In this document: positions 1 to 8,736 of the stretch, piece after piece
Numbering within the stretch: position 1 is the stretch's first letter
Layout: the number at the start of each line of letters is the position of its first letter
Source of the DNA: Flavisolibacter tropicus
GTDB taxonomy: Bacteria; Bacteroidota; Bacteroidia; Chitinophagales; Chitinophagaceae
Direction of reading: 5' to 3'
Length of the DNA stretch: 64,000 nt
Assembly: GCF_001644645.1 (NCBI RefSeq)
Contig: NZ_CP011390.1
Span: forward strand, 5,473,501-5,537,500
The notes under the pieces: generated by a model
What the model was told of the DNA's origin: nothing
Databases searched by the model: none
The model's input: only the letters and a program-made list of their open reading frames with translations
Position numbers and translations under genes: made by a program

Positions 1-124
1 TGATCAGTTTTGTAAAATGCTTATCTGAGGGCTCTGTTTGTTGCGGATTTTTGTTAATAGAAACTACACGCAGTTCATTAGCACTTCTGTGGCTGGCAGC
101 TTCGGTGATGGTCAGGTCTTGCAT
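1..124 (-). CDS. Possible 5' end of a leftward gene, cut by the window edge
   Basis: Reading leftwards from an ATG at 124-122, the frame stays open to base 1 (41 complete codons). The peptide begins MQDLTITEAASHRSANELRV and is polar, with no signal peptide. I do not recognise it. Support is only an open frame at the window edge and plausible composition; no clear ribosome binding site is visible. It may be the N-terminus of a gene continuing to the left, or a chance frame. Confidence 0.35.
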   Translation of the reverse strand, partial: MQDLTITEAASHRSANELRVVSINKNPQQTEPSDKHFTKLI

Positions 125-281
125 GCTTGCACAAGAGCAAAAACTATTCCCATATCCGCGATAAATAGCTGTATTTCAATAGAAAATATGGTAATGAAAT
201 CTTAAAAACTCTTGCTGGCTCTACAATAGAGCCCAATTTGCGGCAGGGAACTTGAAGCATTTTATAAAAAATAATACCATT

Positions 282-500
282 ATGAGTCAGGCATTTGTAA
301 AAGAAAGTGAGGAACAATGGCTACATGAGATCGCACCTACTCTCCCCGCTTTGGTTATTTACCTTACCCGGGAAAATAATGGCATAAGAGTTTATGAGAA
401 GGAGCACTTAGTAGATCCAAAAACGGGAAAAGATGTATATCGGATGAGTAATGGTCTTTCTTACTCAAAAGATTCGGAAGGCCGGTGGTGTATTATATAA
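282..500 (+). CDS. Small hypothetical protein (72 residues)
   Basis: Encodes a soluble, acidic protein of 72 residues beginning MSQAFVKESEEQWLHEI. A TTG ten codons upstream (252) is in frame, but the ATG at 282 is the better start because the extension is Asn/Lys-rich and the MSQ start looks like a natural N-terminus. There is no signal peptide, membrane segment or cysteine pair. The C-terminal half, with DPKTGKDVYRMSNGLSYS followed by a Gly-Arg-Trp tail, looks structured. I do not assign a function. The gene stands alone, with a 700-base gap after it. Confidence 0.55.
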   Translation: MSQAFVKESEEQWLHEIAPTLPALVIYLTRENNGIRVYEKEHLVDPKTGKDVYRMSNGLSYSKDSEGRWCII

Positions 501-1213
501 TAAAGACTACAACTAACAAAGTGTAAAGAAAGAGCCTCTATATAGATAGAGATAAATAGTTGTAGACTGATCAGAAAAACTGTCTATCCTTTACATTTTA
601 TCGTTTAAATACACTTGGCTTTATAGGTTAAATAAAGGATGTTTTCTGCTCCTTGCTGTGGAATGGAAGTCCTCAACGTCATCCTTTGTTCGAGACCGCT
701 TCGAGACTTCTTTGGGATTCCTTCGGGCCACTTCGAAGAAGTCTCGAAGCAGTCCCGAAGATGAGGACTGCAAGAGGTAGGAAAAGGGTAGGCTGTATGG
801 CTTATTAGTAATGTAAGTGTGGAATTATATTTATGGTAACAGGTGTCATAGAGTAGGTAATACAGTTAAGGGATACGGTAAGTTCTATAGTTTGGGGAGA
901 ATTTTGGAAAAGGCCTTGTTACTTGTGTGAATAGTTAATAAAGCTTATTGTAGAGAATTATTTGCAGTTGTTGACATGAACAAGAGCTTTAATTCAAACA
1001 GAAATGGTAGTAAAACAGAAAGCAACTTTATCTTAAATTGCAGGCCCCATTATCTAGCGGGTAGGGTAGAGCGAAAAATATTTGATTTTGTGGATAAATA
1101 GTAGGTATAATTATATTATATTAGATATTTTAGAGTGTCTTTCAACCATCTGTGCTAAACCATTCGTCTAACCATTCTTCCTAAAAAGCCATTTATAGTT
1201 TAAACTATCCAGC
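501..1213. other. Gene-free gap with a palindromic repeat
   Basis: No convincing gene in either strand. The notable structure is the palindromic element at 650-800, described separately. The stretch from 1080 to 1150 is very A+T-rich and probably holds the promoter of the gene at 1214, but I see no clear TTTG-N19-TAnnTTTG match. Confidence 0.5.
650..800. repeat. Palindromic intergenic element, copy 1
   Basis: A perfect 15-bp inverted repeat (698-712 with 736-750, core GCTTCGAGACTTCTT) encloses a 23-base loop. With two mismatches the stem grows to 24 bp (689-712/736-759). An outer pair GTCCTCA (669-675) / TGAGGAC (762-768) makes the fold about 100 bases across. The element starts near CCTTGCTGTGGA and ends in GGTAGGAAAAGGGTAGG, and the same two ends recur around 29198-29370. 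It looks like a non-coding MITE- or REP-like element rather than a terminator: it lies over 150 bases beyond the nearest stop and lacks a T tract. Confidence 0.6.
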
Positions 1214-2449
1214 ATGAGCAATGGCTTTTCGTTGCAGCGAACCGAAAGTCCGCACCATATAAAAGACGCCCTCCAAGAAATAGTAAAAGAAGAAGTAGCA
1301 GAGACCTTTGGACACACAATTGCTTCCTCCAGGGATTGTATTCGATTGAGTGAAGAAATATATACAAAGACTTCTTTTAAAATCAATTCCAACACGCTCA
1401 GGCGCTTCTTTGGTTTAGTAAAAGCGCAATACCCACCCTCTCTTTCTACGCTAGCTATTTTGGCTAATTATTGTGGTTATCATTCATTAGATGAATTGAG
1501 TTTAGTGAAAGAAAAAGCCGCTAGCGGACAAACCTCAGTTGATGAAAAAAATATACTGCATTACCTGGTAACCCTTTTTTCATCCATTCCACATGGTAAG
1601 TCTAGCGCTGAAGCATTCTTTATCCTGGTAAAGAATACTATAAAATTTATTTCCTTGTCAGAGGAGCTAGCTAATAAATTTCAGCGCGCCATTGCAAAAA
1701 CCAAAAATGGGCAAGAGATCTATTTTGAGCAATATATTCAAATGGATAGGCTAAACTCTTTTTATGGTGAGGGACTACGCTATTATCTAAGTGAAAATAA
1801 ATCAGTGCAGGGTCAGATTTTTGGCTATTCTTTACTATGTATACGTGATTGGCTATCTCTGGATCATCTAAGCTTAAAAAGGCGGTATGAACAACTTAAA
1901 AAACTGACCTTGACTAAAAGGGCAGATCCGCTTATTTATGGTTATTACTATGCAGCACATCTTCTTTATGCAGAAGAATACCAGCTAGACGCACATAAGA
2001 TTTTAGCAGATGCCTACAAAGTACAATTGGAGCTAAAATCAAATGGCAAGTCGCTTTCCCTGTCTCAATCGTTTGAATACATTATGGCTGGCGTTCTGGT
2101 ATGGACACGGTACTACCAAGATGCGATCTTTTATATTAATGAAGCCTACTTGCGGTACTCCAAGGTAGCTTTGGCTATAGATAAAATATGCTTTAACCGA
2201 CTACTATTGCTTAAATCAACGGCTTATGCAAAAAGTGGAATTGTTGACGAGGCAGAGCGGCTTTTTGAGCAAATACGGCCTTCTCAGTTTTCTTTTCTTA
2301 CTAAAAAAACAGATACCATTCTATACTTATTACTGGCCCGCCGTTTAAAGAAAACCAATAAGAAGCTGGAAAAACAGCTAGATGAGCTTATCAAAGAGAC
2401 AGGCTTCCGAAAGCTAAAAATGCTAACAGAAAGCACCGGGCAGAATTAA
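1214..2449 (+). CDS. Bacteroidota-type regulator-like protein with helical C-terminal region
   Basis: A 411-residue cytoplasmic protein. Residues about 30-95 (RDCIRLSEEIYTKT, then INSNTLRRFFGL, then LAILANYCGYHSLDEL) resemble a conserved N-terminal module in many uncharacterised Bacteroidota proteins: a short helical region with an 'IN..TLRRFFGL' core, plausibly a helix-turn-helix-like DNA- or protein-binding domain. The remaining 300 residues are all-helical, with a TPR-like spacing of Tyr/Ala-rich helices. No signal peptide or membrane helix. It stands alone about 580 bases before the polysaccharide antiterminator, so a regulatory link is possible but only inferred from position. The ATG at 1214 is the first in frame. 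Confidence 0.6.
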   Translation: MSNGFSLQRTESPHHIKDALQEIVKEEVAETFGHTIASSRDCIRLSEEIYTKTSFKINSNTLRRFFGLVKAQYPPSLSTLAILANYCGYHSLDELSLVKEKAASGQTSVDEKNILHYLVTLFSSIPHGKSSAEAFFILVKNTIKFISLSEELANKFQRAIAKTKNGQEIYFEQYIQMDRLNSFYGEGLRYYLSENKSVQGQIFGYSLLCIRDWLSLDHLSLKRRYEQLKKLTLTKRADPLIYGYYYAAHLLYAEEYQLDAHKILADAYKVQLELKSNGKSLSLSQSFEYIMAGVLVWTRYYQDAIFYINEAYLRYSKVALAIDKICFNRLLLLKSTAYAKSGIVDEAERLFEQIRPSQFSFLTKKTDTILYLLLARRLKKTNKKLEKQLDELIKETGFRKLKMLTESTGQN

Positions 2450-2468
2450 TAGACTAAAGAGAAATAAA

Positions 2469-2487
2469 GCTGATAAAAAGTATCAGC
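2469..2487 (+). terminator. Weak stem-loop after the 1214 gene
   Basis: GCTGATA (2469-2475) pairs with TATCAGC (2481-2487) across a 5-base loop, 20 bases after the stop codon. The stem is only 7 bp and no T run follows, so this is a weak candidate. Confidence 0.3.
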
Positions 2488-3029
2488 AATTGCAATTTGT
2501 AGAATGTTTTTTAGCTAGGCAGTACTTAGAGTGTGTATTATTGATCGTAATCTATGCATTTTCTCCACATTCACAGATCTTCTCTTATCAACTTATTGAT
2601 CAGGTTGATTGAGATTCATTACTTCTTTACGGCTACTTGTACATAACCACCTTGTTTTGTAGACTTCTAGAGAAAAAACGGGAAAGTTTATGCGCATATA
2701 CTCCTGAAAGGGAATTCCTTGCTTATTCTTTTCAAGTTTGTAAGGTTATTTTATTTTAATCGGCTTCTTACGGTATGCTCTTTGTATAAGATGAGATGCC
2801 TTTCTAAAATGTTGAGTTTTAGCCTTTCCTTTTCCTACTGAACTAAACCGCACTGAAAAACAATGTGATGTTTCCTAAACAAATGCTTAGGGCTAACGCA
2901 TAGTATACCCGTTTTAAGCGTGTTGTTTTGATTACAGACTTCGATCTGCTCGGTACAATTATGTAGTTGAGATGGGCGCAGCCTGTGCCAATAGAAGTAG
3001 TTAATGAAAAAGTGAAAAACCTAAACCAA
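2488..3029. promoter_or_regulatory. Long leader in front of the UpxY-like antiterminator gene
   Basis: About 540 bases without a gene precede the antiterminator. It is A+T-rich with many T runs. By analogy with UpxY-led capsule loci in Bacteroides, the promoter and any antitermination-loading sequence of the whole polysaccharide locus should lie here. I could not pick out a full-consensus -33/-7 pair or an invertible-promoter inverted repeat pair by eye. This is an inference from position. Confidence 0.3.
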
Positions 3030-3548
3030 ATGAAAATGACACCATACAGAAATTGGTACGCTATCTATACGCGTCCACGGTGGGAAAAAAAGGTAGCAAG
3101 TTTACTTGAACGGAAAGGCATTGAATGCTATTGCCCTTTAAATAAAGTTCCAAAGCAATGGGCCGATCGAAAAAAAATTATTTATGAGCCCCTTTTCACC
3201 TCATATGTTTTTGTGTGTATATCAAATGAAGAAACTGTTCCTGTCAAGGAAACTGATGGTGTTTTAAATTTTGTGTATTGGTTGGGTAAGCCTGCTGTCA
3301 TTCGGCAAGAAGAGATAGAGGCCATTAAGCAGTTCTTGCAGGAGTATGAAACAGTTTCTATCGAACGCACAGAAAGCATTAATCCAAACGATAAGATTCA
3401 AATCATAGATGGCCCTTTAATGATGCGAGAGGGTAGAGTAATGGAAGTGGGACATAAGAAAGTAAAAGTTTTGATTCCCTCAATTGGTTTCAACCTTGTT
3501 GCTGAAGTTGAAATTACCAATATTGCCAAAATGAAGTCGATAGCTTAA
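3030..3548 (+). CDS. UpxY-like NusG-family transcription antiterminator
   Basis: A 172-residue NusG paralogue. The NGN domain is at the N-terminus (WYAIYTRPRWEKKV at residues 9-22, then the IECYCPL turn and the LFTSYVFV strand). A short KOW-type domain follows near residues 125-150 (GPLMMREGRVMEVGHKKV). In Bacteroides such proteins (UpxY) load on RNA polymerase in the leader of a capsule locus and prevent premature termination; RfaH is the proteobacterial counterpart. I chose the ATG at 3030 because WYAIYT then falls nine residues in, as in relatives; a TTG at 2967 would add 21 residues. It heads the polysaccharide locus, separated from the epimerase gene by the leftward gene at 3560. Confidence 0.85.
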   Translation: MKMTPYRNWYAIYTRPRWEKKVASLLERKGIECYCPLNKVPKQWADRKKIIYEPLFTSYVFVCISNEETVPVKETDGVLNFVYWLGKPAVIRQEEIEAIKQFLQEYETVSIERTESINPNDKIQIIDGPLMMREGRVMEVGHKKVKVLIPSIGFNLVAEVEITNIAKMKSIA

Positions 3549-3559
3549 TAATGTTTAAA

Positions 3560-4282
3560 CTATTTGATTGCTTTTGGTGATAAGAAAGCCATTAATACGA
3601 GTGCTATCAAAAATGCTGATATCGCCGGGATTACAACGTCTTCAATTTCATGAGAAATACCGAAAAATAATCGCACTATAAAAATGCCGATGGTTAGAAG
3701 AGCAACATTTTTCCAAAAGGAGAAATAATTTTTATTAACGCCAGTTTTAGGATCTGAAGGCAATTGCCAAAGTGCGTAAAATATTATTAAACCACCTACA
3801 ATAGAGCTGGCTACCTGTAAAAGCATATGGACCTCAATGCGAAACGTGCCTACAGGAATAGCGGCTGTTAATAGCGGAAGATATTTGACAAAATAGCCAT
3901 TCTCATGAGTAAAGCCGTCCCAGGCCAGGTGAGAAATAATGCCAATAATTAAACAGGCTATTACTATTAGCCAGTGTTTTTTAAAATAAAAATTCCAATT
4001 AAAATCAGTGTATTGATTTAAACGCCTTTGAAAGTCAATAGGGGCGTTATGGATAAGTGGATTGCGGACCACATTGTGAAAAAGGAAAGTGAGTAAAAGA
4101 GCCAGTGGGGTATCAATCCATAGAAAACCAGACCAGGTATGGGTATATACTCGCTTGTCTGACATTCTTATAAAATATTCAAAGTCAGGAGCTATGCTCC
4201 CTGCTATTAAACCAGTAAGTGATAAGCCTTTAATTCTATTTAGAGGTAAAACAATAGCTGGATGGCAAAAAGTAAACGGCAT
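3560..4282 (-). CDS. DUF4184 family integral membrane protein
   Basis: A 240-residue membrane protein starting MPFTFCHPAIVLPL, a hallmark of DUF4184. About six hydrophobic segments, with conserved His/Asp positions in SIAPDFEYFI (residues 29-38) and in the IISHLAWDGFTHE segment that suggest a metal-binding site in the membrane. The family resembles membrane-bound hydrolases of the YdjM/LexA-regulated type; its role is unknown. It runs against the locus and sits between the antiterminator and the first sugar gene, so it is probably an unrelated neighbour. Its 3' end lies 11 bases from the end of the antiterminator gene. Confidence 0.75.
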   Translation of the reverse strand: MPFTFCHPAIVLPLNRIKGLSLTGLIAGSIAPDFEYFIRMSDKRVYTHTWSGFLWIDTPLALLLTFLFHNVVRNPLIHNAPIDFQRRLNQYTDFNWNFYFKKHWLIVIACLIIGIISHLAWDGFTHENGYFVKYLPLLTAAIPVGTFRIEVHMLLQVASSIVGGLIIFYALWQLPSDPKTGVNKNYFSFWKNVALLTIGIFIVRLFFGISHEIEDVVIPAISAFLIALVLMAFLSPKAIK

Positions 4283-4367
4283 AATAAACTATAAATAAAT
4301 GAATTGAGGACGTAAGTAATGGTTCCTCAGCAAATTATAAACCACTTCACGAATACCCTTAGAATTT

Positions 4368-5378
4368 ATGTACCAGGAAAAACACCATCAGCAGGATATC
4401 AGTACCGCTAGCTTTTTAGTAACCGGAGGGGCCGGTTTCATTGGTTCAAATATTGTTGAATACTTGCTCTATCATGGAGCTGGAAAAGTAAGAGTTCTAG
4501 ACAATTTTAGCACTGGCTCCCCCAAAAACATTGAGCCTTTTCTGAACCATCCGGCTTTTGAATTGATGGAAGGCGATATAAGAGATTTTGATACCTGTGT
4601 TTCTGCGCTAAAAAATATTGATTATGTTTCCCACCAGGCCGCTTTAGGCTCAGTTCCCCGCTCTATAAATGATCCTATTACCTCGAATGCCGTTAATGTT
4701 AGCGGTTTTCTTAACATTCTGGTAGCTGCCCGAGATTCAGGAGTAAAGAAAATGGTTTATGCTGCCAGCTCCAGTACCTATGGTGATCACCAGGCCTTAC
4801 CAAAGGTAGAAGACCAAATTGGTCAACCCTTATCGCCATATGCTGTTACTAAATATGTGAATGAGCTTTATGCCAGCGTTTTCTCCCGCACTTTCCAGTT
4901 TCATACAATTGGTTTACGTTATTTTAATGTTTTTGGTCCCCGTCAAAATCCTAAAGGACCCTATGCGGCTGTTATTCCATTGTTTGTACAAGCCGCACTG
5001 AATAACACAGCACCAGTGATTAATGGTGATGGTGAGACCAGTAGGGATTTTACATATGTGGAAAATGCTGTACAAGCTAATATCAAAGCAATGCTAGGCA
5101 GTGACAATACTTCACATGAAGTAATGAATGTAGCTTGCGGAGAACGTACTACGTTAAATGAGCTTTGGCACTATATTAGTAAGTATGCTAACGTTGAGCT
5201 GCAACCGGTCTACCAAGAAGAACGATTGGGCGATGTAAGACATAGTCTTGCAGATATCTCTAAAGCAAAAAATCTAATTGATTATACACCCTTAGTATCT
5301 ATAACGAAAGGCTTAGCAACAACAGTTAAGTGGTATGAATCTGCGCTGAAACCACTTGCTAATGAAGCCATCCTTTAA
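4368..5378 (+). CDS. NAD-dependent UDP-N-acetylglucosamine 4-epimerase-like (WbpP/TviC type)
   Basis: A 336-residue extended SDR enzyme. The NAD-binding motif TGGAGFIG is at residues 19-26 and the catalytic YxxxK at Tyr158/Lys162, after SSSTYGD. The segment RYFNVFGPRQNPKGPYAAVIP is the substrate-loop signature of UDP-HexNAc 4-epimerases of the WbpP/TviC group, which interconvert UDP-GlcNAc (or its uronic acid) and the galacto epimer. A dehydratase-type activity is less likely because the Asp-Glu pair is absent. It is the first gene of the rightward polysaccharide block and would supply a HexNAc precursor. Substrate choice is inferred from the motif. Confidence 0.8.
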   Translation: MYQEKHHQQDISTASFLVTGGAGFIGSNIVEYLLYHGAGKVRVLDNFSTGSPKNIEPFLNHPAFELMEGDIRDFDTCVSALKNIDYVSHQAALGSVPRSINDPITSNAVNVSGFLNILVAARDSGVKKMVYAASSSTYGDHQALPKVEDQIGQPLSPYAVTKYVNELYASVFSRTFQFHTIGLRYFNVFGPRQNPKGPYAAVIPLFVQAALNNTAPVINGDGETSRDFTYVENAVQANIKAMLGSDNTSHEVMNVACGERTTLNELWHYISKYANVELQPVYQEERLGDVRHSLADISKAKNLIDYTPLVSITKGLATTVKWYESALKPLANEAIL

Positions 5379-5404
5379 TATCATCCACTTATTCATTTAA
5401 AATT

Positions 5405-6241
5405 ATGGTACACATGATTAGGAATCTTTTTGCTCTTAAAGTTCATACTCCTATTGTTGCAATATTGGTGATGCTCATATTTTCTGCTTGTTCTTCTACC
5501 AAAGAAATGGAATACTTCCAGGACTTACCTAATACTACAGTAGCTAAGTTGGCTGAAATGCCTGATGATCAGCGGGTGATTGCAAATGGTGATGAAATCA
5601 ATGTTGTATTTGTTGCCAAAGATGATGCAGCAGCTGCCTATTTTAATAAAACAGCTTTAACGAATGCAGTAACAACTGAGAGCGAAAATCTATCAAGAAC
5701 TTCTTCCATGAATTCAAATTCAGGTTCCGGTATGAATTATTTGGTTGATGCAAATGGTTATATCGAATTTCCTCAAATAGGAAGAGTGCGTGCAGTAGGT
5801 ATGACCTCTGGGCAATTGAAAGAAGCCTTAACTAAGATGGTGTCTGATAAACTAAAAGATCCTATTGTAGACGTACGCTTTAATTCATTTCGCATTTCAG
5901 TTATAGGCGATGTACGCAATCCTGGAACGTATACACTGTCTATGCAAAAGCCAACCTTGCTAGAGGCATTAGCAGCCGCAGGAGACCTGGCCCCAACTGC
6001 AAAGCGTTATGACGTGCAGCTTTATCGTGATTACAAAGGCGAGCGTAAGATTACCCGGATTGACCTGCGTAAGCAAGACGTGTTAAATAATCCTGACGTG
6101 TTCTTAATGAAACACAATGATGTATTAATTGTAAAACCTGCCATCAATACGATAGCCAGAGAAAATGTAACCCGATTTACGGCTATTACAGGTTTGGCTA
6201 TAGGTATCGTTACACTGGCATTTACTATTGCTAATAATTAA
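5405..6241 (+). CDS. Wza-like polysaccharide export outer-membrane lipoprotein
   Basis: A 278-residue lipoprotein. A hydrophobic leader ends in the lipobox LIFSAC, with Cys29 as the lipidated residue (Cys26 if translation begins at Met4). A Poly_export domain (from ANGDEINVVF to about residue 150) and an SLBB-type domain (VIGDVRNPGTYTL, about 180-245) follow. The C-terminus ends in a hydrophobic helix (about 255-275), as in Wza-type channels that end in a membrane-spanning helix. It should form the outer-membrane part of the export channel with the kinase encoded 9 bases downstream. The low-complexity Ser/Asn stretch near residues 95-118 is an insertion in the first domain. Confidence 0.88.
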   Translation: MVHMIRNLFALKVHTPIVAILVMLIFSACSSTKEMEYFQDLPNTTVAKLAEMPDDQRVIANGDEINVVFVAKDDAAAAYFNKTALTNAVTTESENLSRTSSMNSNSGSGMNYLVDANGYIEFPQIGRVRAVGMTSGQLKEALTKMVSDKLKDPIVDVRFNSFRISVIGDVRNPGTYTLSMQKPTLLEALAAAGDLAPTAKRYDVQLYRDYKGERKITRIDLRKQDVLNNPDVFLMKHNDVLIVKPAINTIARENVTRFTAITGLAIGIVTLAFTIANN

Positions 6242-6250
6242 TCTATTACT

Positions 6251-8635
6251 ATGGAGCAGCAACTACTTCTTGATGGTGAGAATGAGAAGAGTTTTGATAT
6301 AAAAAGGCTTTTTTCAAAAGTCGTTAAGAACTTTTACTGGTTTCTTATTTCTGTTATTCTCTTTGGAGCCGGTGCCTATATTTATTTACGTTTTACCCAG
6401 CCTTTATATGAAGTAAAAACGAATGTTCAGGTTAAGTTGCCTTCAGAAGGTGCCAATAAGATTGGGTCTGCATTTAATGGCTCTGGCGGCGGAGCGGAGG
6501 AAGGCCCTGACCTTAGTAGTGAAATTTTAAGATTTCAGTCTTATTCCTTAGTTGGTGAAGCCGTAGATTCATTGAAGTTGCATATAAGGGTATCCAAGGT
6601 AACAGAAAAAGCACCCAAGCCGCTAGCATTAGATGCCTTGCCGTTTTCTATAAAATTAAAAAGACAAGATACAGAAACTGAAAGTCCACTTTATAAGTTA
6701 ACATTTGACAATAGTGGATACAGTTTAGCTACTGAAGCAGGTACTATAAAAGGTGATTATTATAAGCCTTTATCAATTAATGGGGACCAGTTGATCATTC
6801 AGCCAAAGGATTCAATGGTTACTGCATTAGGAGGCCAATATGAGTTTAAATATTTAGGTCGTCAAAATACCATTAAAACCTATATTTCTAGAATAAAGGT
6901 TGAGCCTTCCAAGAGTGCTGGTCCTAGTATATTGGAAGTGACTATTAAAGATGAAGTACCTACACGGGCAAAAGAGTTTGTTAATGTGCTGGTATACAAT
7001 TTTGATTTAGCAAACCTTGATTATAATAATCAGGCGCTTCGTAAAGAGCTTAACTTTTTGAATGATCGACTGGTAACAGCTACTGCCGAAATGGAAGATC
7101 AATCAAAGAAAGTGCGTGATTTTAAGGCGCGTAACCAGGTATTTGATGTATCTGCTTCTGCTGGTCAGCTTTTGGGTAACCTTCCTGTGATTGATGCTAA
7201 AAAGACAGATAATATTCTAAAGTCTGATCTACTGAATTTAGTAGAGAATAATATTAAAAGCTATGATGGGCAGGAAGAGATTGTGCCGAATAGTAGCGGC
7301 TTGCAGGACCCTGTATTAGCAGATCAGATTGGCAAGTACAACCAATTGGTATTACAAAAACGTGCTGTTCAAGATAATGGTGCTAGCAAAGATCCAAGAT
7401 TGCCTGCCATTAACGGGCAAATGGAGGAACTAAGAACGAATATTTTAAAGAGCGTTCAAAATATCCGTAAAGAAGTTCGAGCTACATCAAGTTCTCTTGC
7501 TACACAAGAGCGATCAATCACTGGCCGTTTTAGTAGTATGCCTGCAAAAGAAAAAGAGTTGGCAGAAATGAACCGCTTGCTGGATATCAAGAATTCGCTA
7601 TATACATTTTTATTGCAGAAGACTGAAGACAAGAAGCTGGAGTTAGCGGCAAATGAAATTGTAAGTTCACGAATTATAGATAATGGCGCCGATAACGCAA
7701 CGAAGGTGCCTAAACCGTTAATGATCTATGGAATAGCCTTGGGTATCGGTTTCCTATTGCCGCTAGTCGTTATTGCTGTTCGCTTCATCATGAATCAAAA
7801 GGTGGAAACACGTCAGGATGTTGAAAGTTTAACCAGTCTGCCTATCATTGGAGAAATAGGTAATGTGTCTAAAAATCAACCTGAATTAATAATTACACCT
7901 ACCAATGTGTCTTCTGAGGCCGAGCAGTTTAGAACATTGCGCACCAATATTTCCTACATGGCTTTAGGAGCCAAGCAAAAAACATTATTGATTACTTCCA
8001 GTAAAAGCGGCGAAGGAAAAAGCTTTGTAAGCTTAAACCTAGCCAATAGTATTGCAATAAGCAATAAGCGCGTGGCCTTGTTGGAGTTTGATATGCGAAA
8101 TCCTGGATTAGCTGCTAAGCTAAACATGGAAAAAAGCATAGGGATAGCCAATTACTTACATGGTGAGGCATCTATAAATGAAATTATTCAGCCAGTGCCG
8201 AGTTCTCCAAACTTGTTTTTCTTAGGCTGTGGTAATCCGCTTCCTGAAGCCCCTGGTGAATTGATTTTGGATGAGAAAGTAGAAACCCTCTTTACGTATT
8301 TGAAGCAAAACTTTGATGTTGTTGTGGTTGATACACCTCCTGTAGGTCCGGTGTCTGATGCATTGACCTTAGGACGTTTTGCTGATATATCTTTCTTTGT
8401 TATCCGCCATCGTCATACACTTCGTTCAACAATGAAGTTGATCAATAAGCTGAATGACGGTAAAAAACTTCCACGTCTTACTTTAATTATTAATGGCGTA
8501 ATGGATAATAAAGAGTTCAGCTATGGAAATGACTTTGGCTATGGCTATGGCTACCAGGCAAAGGAAAACAGGAAAGGCTGGAAAGGTATTACAACTATTC
8601 GAGTTAGTAATAAGCGTTCCGAAACCATCAACTAA
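6251..8635 (+). CDS. Wzc-like polysaccharide co-polymerase/tyrosine autokinase
   Basis: A 794-residue inner-membrane protein: N-terminal Wzz domain with transmembrane helices near residues 28-50 and 489-513, a long periplasmic coiled-coil region between them, and a cytoplasmic BY-kinase domain. The kinase has Walker A (SSKSGEGKS, near 583-590), Walker A' (LLEFDMRNPG, near 611-618) and Walker B (VVVVDTPPVG, near 691-697). A tyrosine cluster follows (YGNDFGYGYGY, near 758-768), the usual autophosphorylation tail. Such proteins control chain length and gate export together with the Wza-like lipoprotein. The gene follows that lipoprotein gene by 9 bases, and a stem-loop after it (8642-8675) may separate it from the ABC exporter gene. 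Confidence 0.9.
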   Translation: MEQQLLLDGENEKSFDIKRLFSKVVKNFYWFLISVILFGAGAYIYLRFTQPLYEVKTNVQVKLPSEGANKIGSAFNGSGGGAEEGPDLSSEILRFQSYSLVGEAVDSLKLHIRVSKVTEKAPKPLALDALPFSIKLKRQDTETESPLYKLTFDNSGYSLATEAGTIKGDYYKPLSINGDQLIIQPKDSMVTALGGQYEFKYLGRQNTIKTYISRIKVEPSKSAGPSILEVTIKDEVPTRAKEFVNVLVYNFDLANLDYNNQALRKELNFLNDRLVTATAEMEDQSKKVRDFKARNQVFDVSASAGQLLGNLPVIDAKKTDNILKSDLLNLVENNIKSYDGQEEIVPNSSGLQDPVLADQIGKYNQLVLQKRAVQDNGASKDPRLPAINGQMEELRTNILKSVQNIRKEVRATSSSLATQERSITGRFSSMPAKEKELAEMNRLLDIKNSLYTFLLQKTEDKKLELAANEIVSSRIIDNGADNATKVPKPLMIYGIALGIGFLLPLVVIAVRFIMNQKVETRQDVESLTSLPIIGEIGNVSKNQPELIITPTNVSSEAEQFRTLRTNISYMALGAKQKTLLITSSKSGEGKSFVSLNLANSIAISNKRVALLEFDMRNPGLAAKLNMEKSIGIANYLHGEASINEIIQPVPSSPNLFFLGCGNPLPEAPGELILDEKVETLFTYLKQNFDVVVVDTPPVGPVSDALTLGRFADISFFVIRHRHTLRSTMKLINKLNDGKKLPRLTLIINGVMDNKEFSYGNDFGYGYGYQAKENRKGWKGITTIRVSNKRSETIN

Positions 8636-8641
8636 ATGGAG

Positions 8642-8675
8642 AGTGCTATTACTTCCTAAAAAAGGTAATAGCACT
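8642..8675 (+). terminator. Intra-locus stem-loop between the kinase and ABC genes
   Basis: AGTGCTATTAC (8642-8652) pairs perfectly with GTAATAGCACT (8665-8675) across a 12-base loop, starting 7 bases after the kinase stop. The following bases are T/C-rich but not a clean T run. It could be an attenuator that the UpxY-like antiterminator overrides; that role is inference. Confidence 0.5.
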
Positions 8676-8736
8676 TCTAATTCCCTTCTTAATTGTAGCC
8701 TAGAAAAGGGCTGCATGACATCCTTGTACCAACGAA

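Noticed and set aside
2488..3029. Invertible capsule promoter as in Bacteroides
   Set aside because: No pair of matching inverted repeats and no nearby site-specific recombinase gene could be found.
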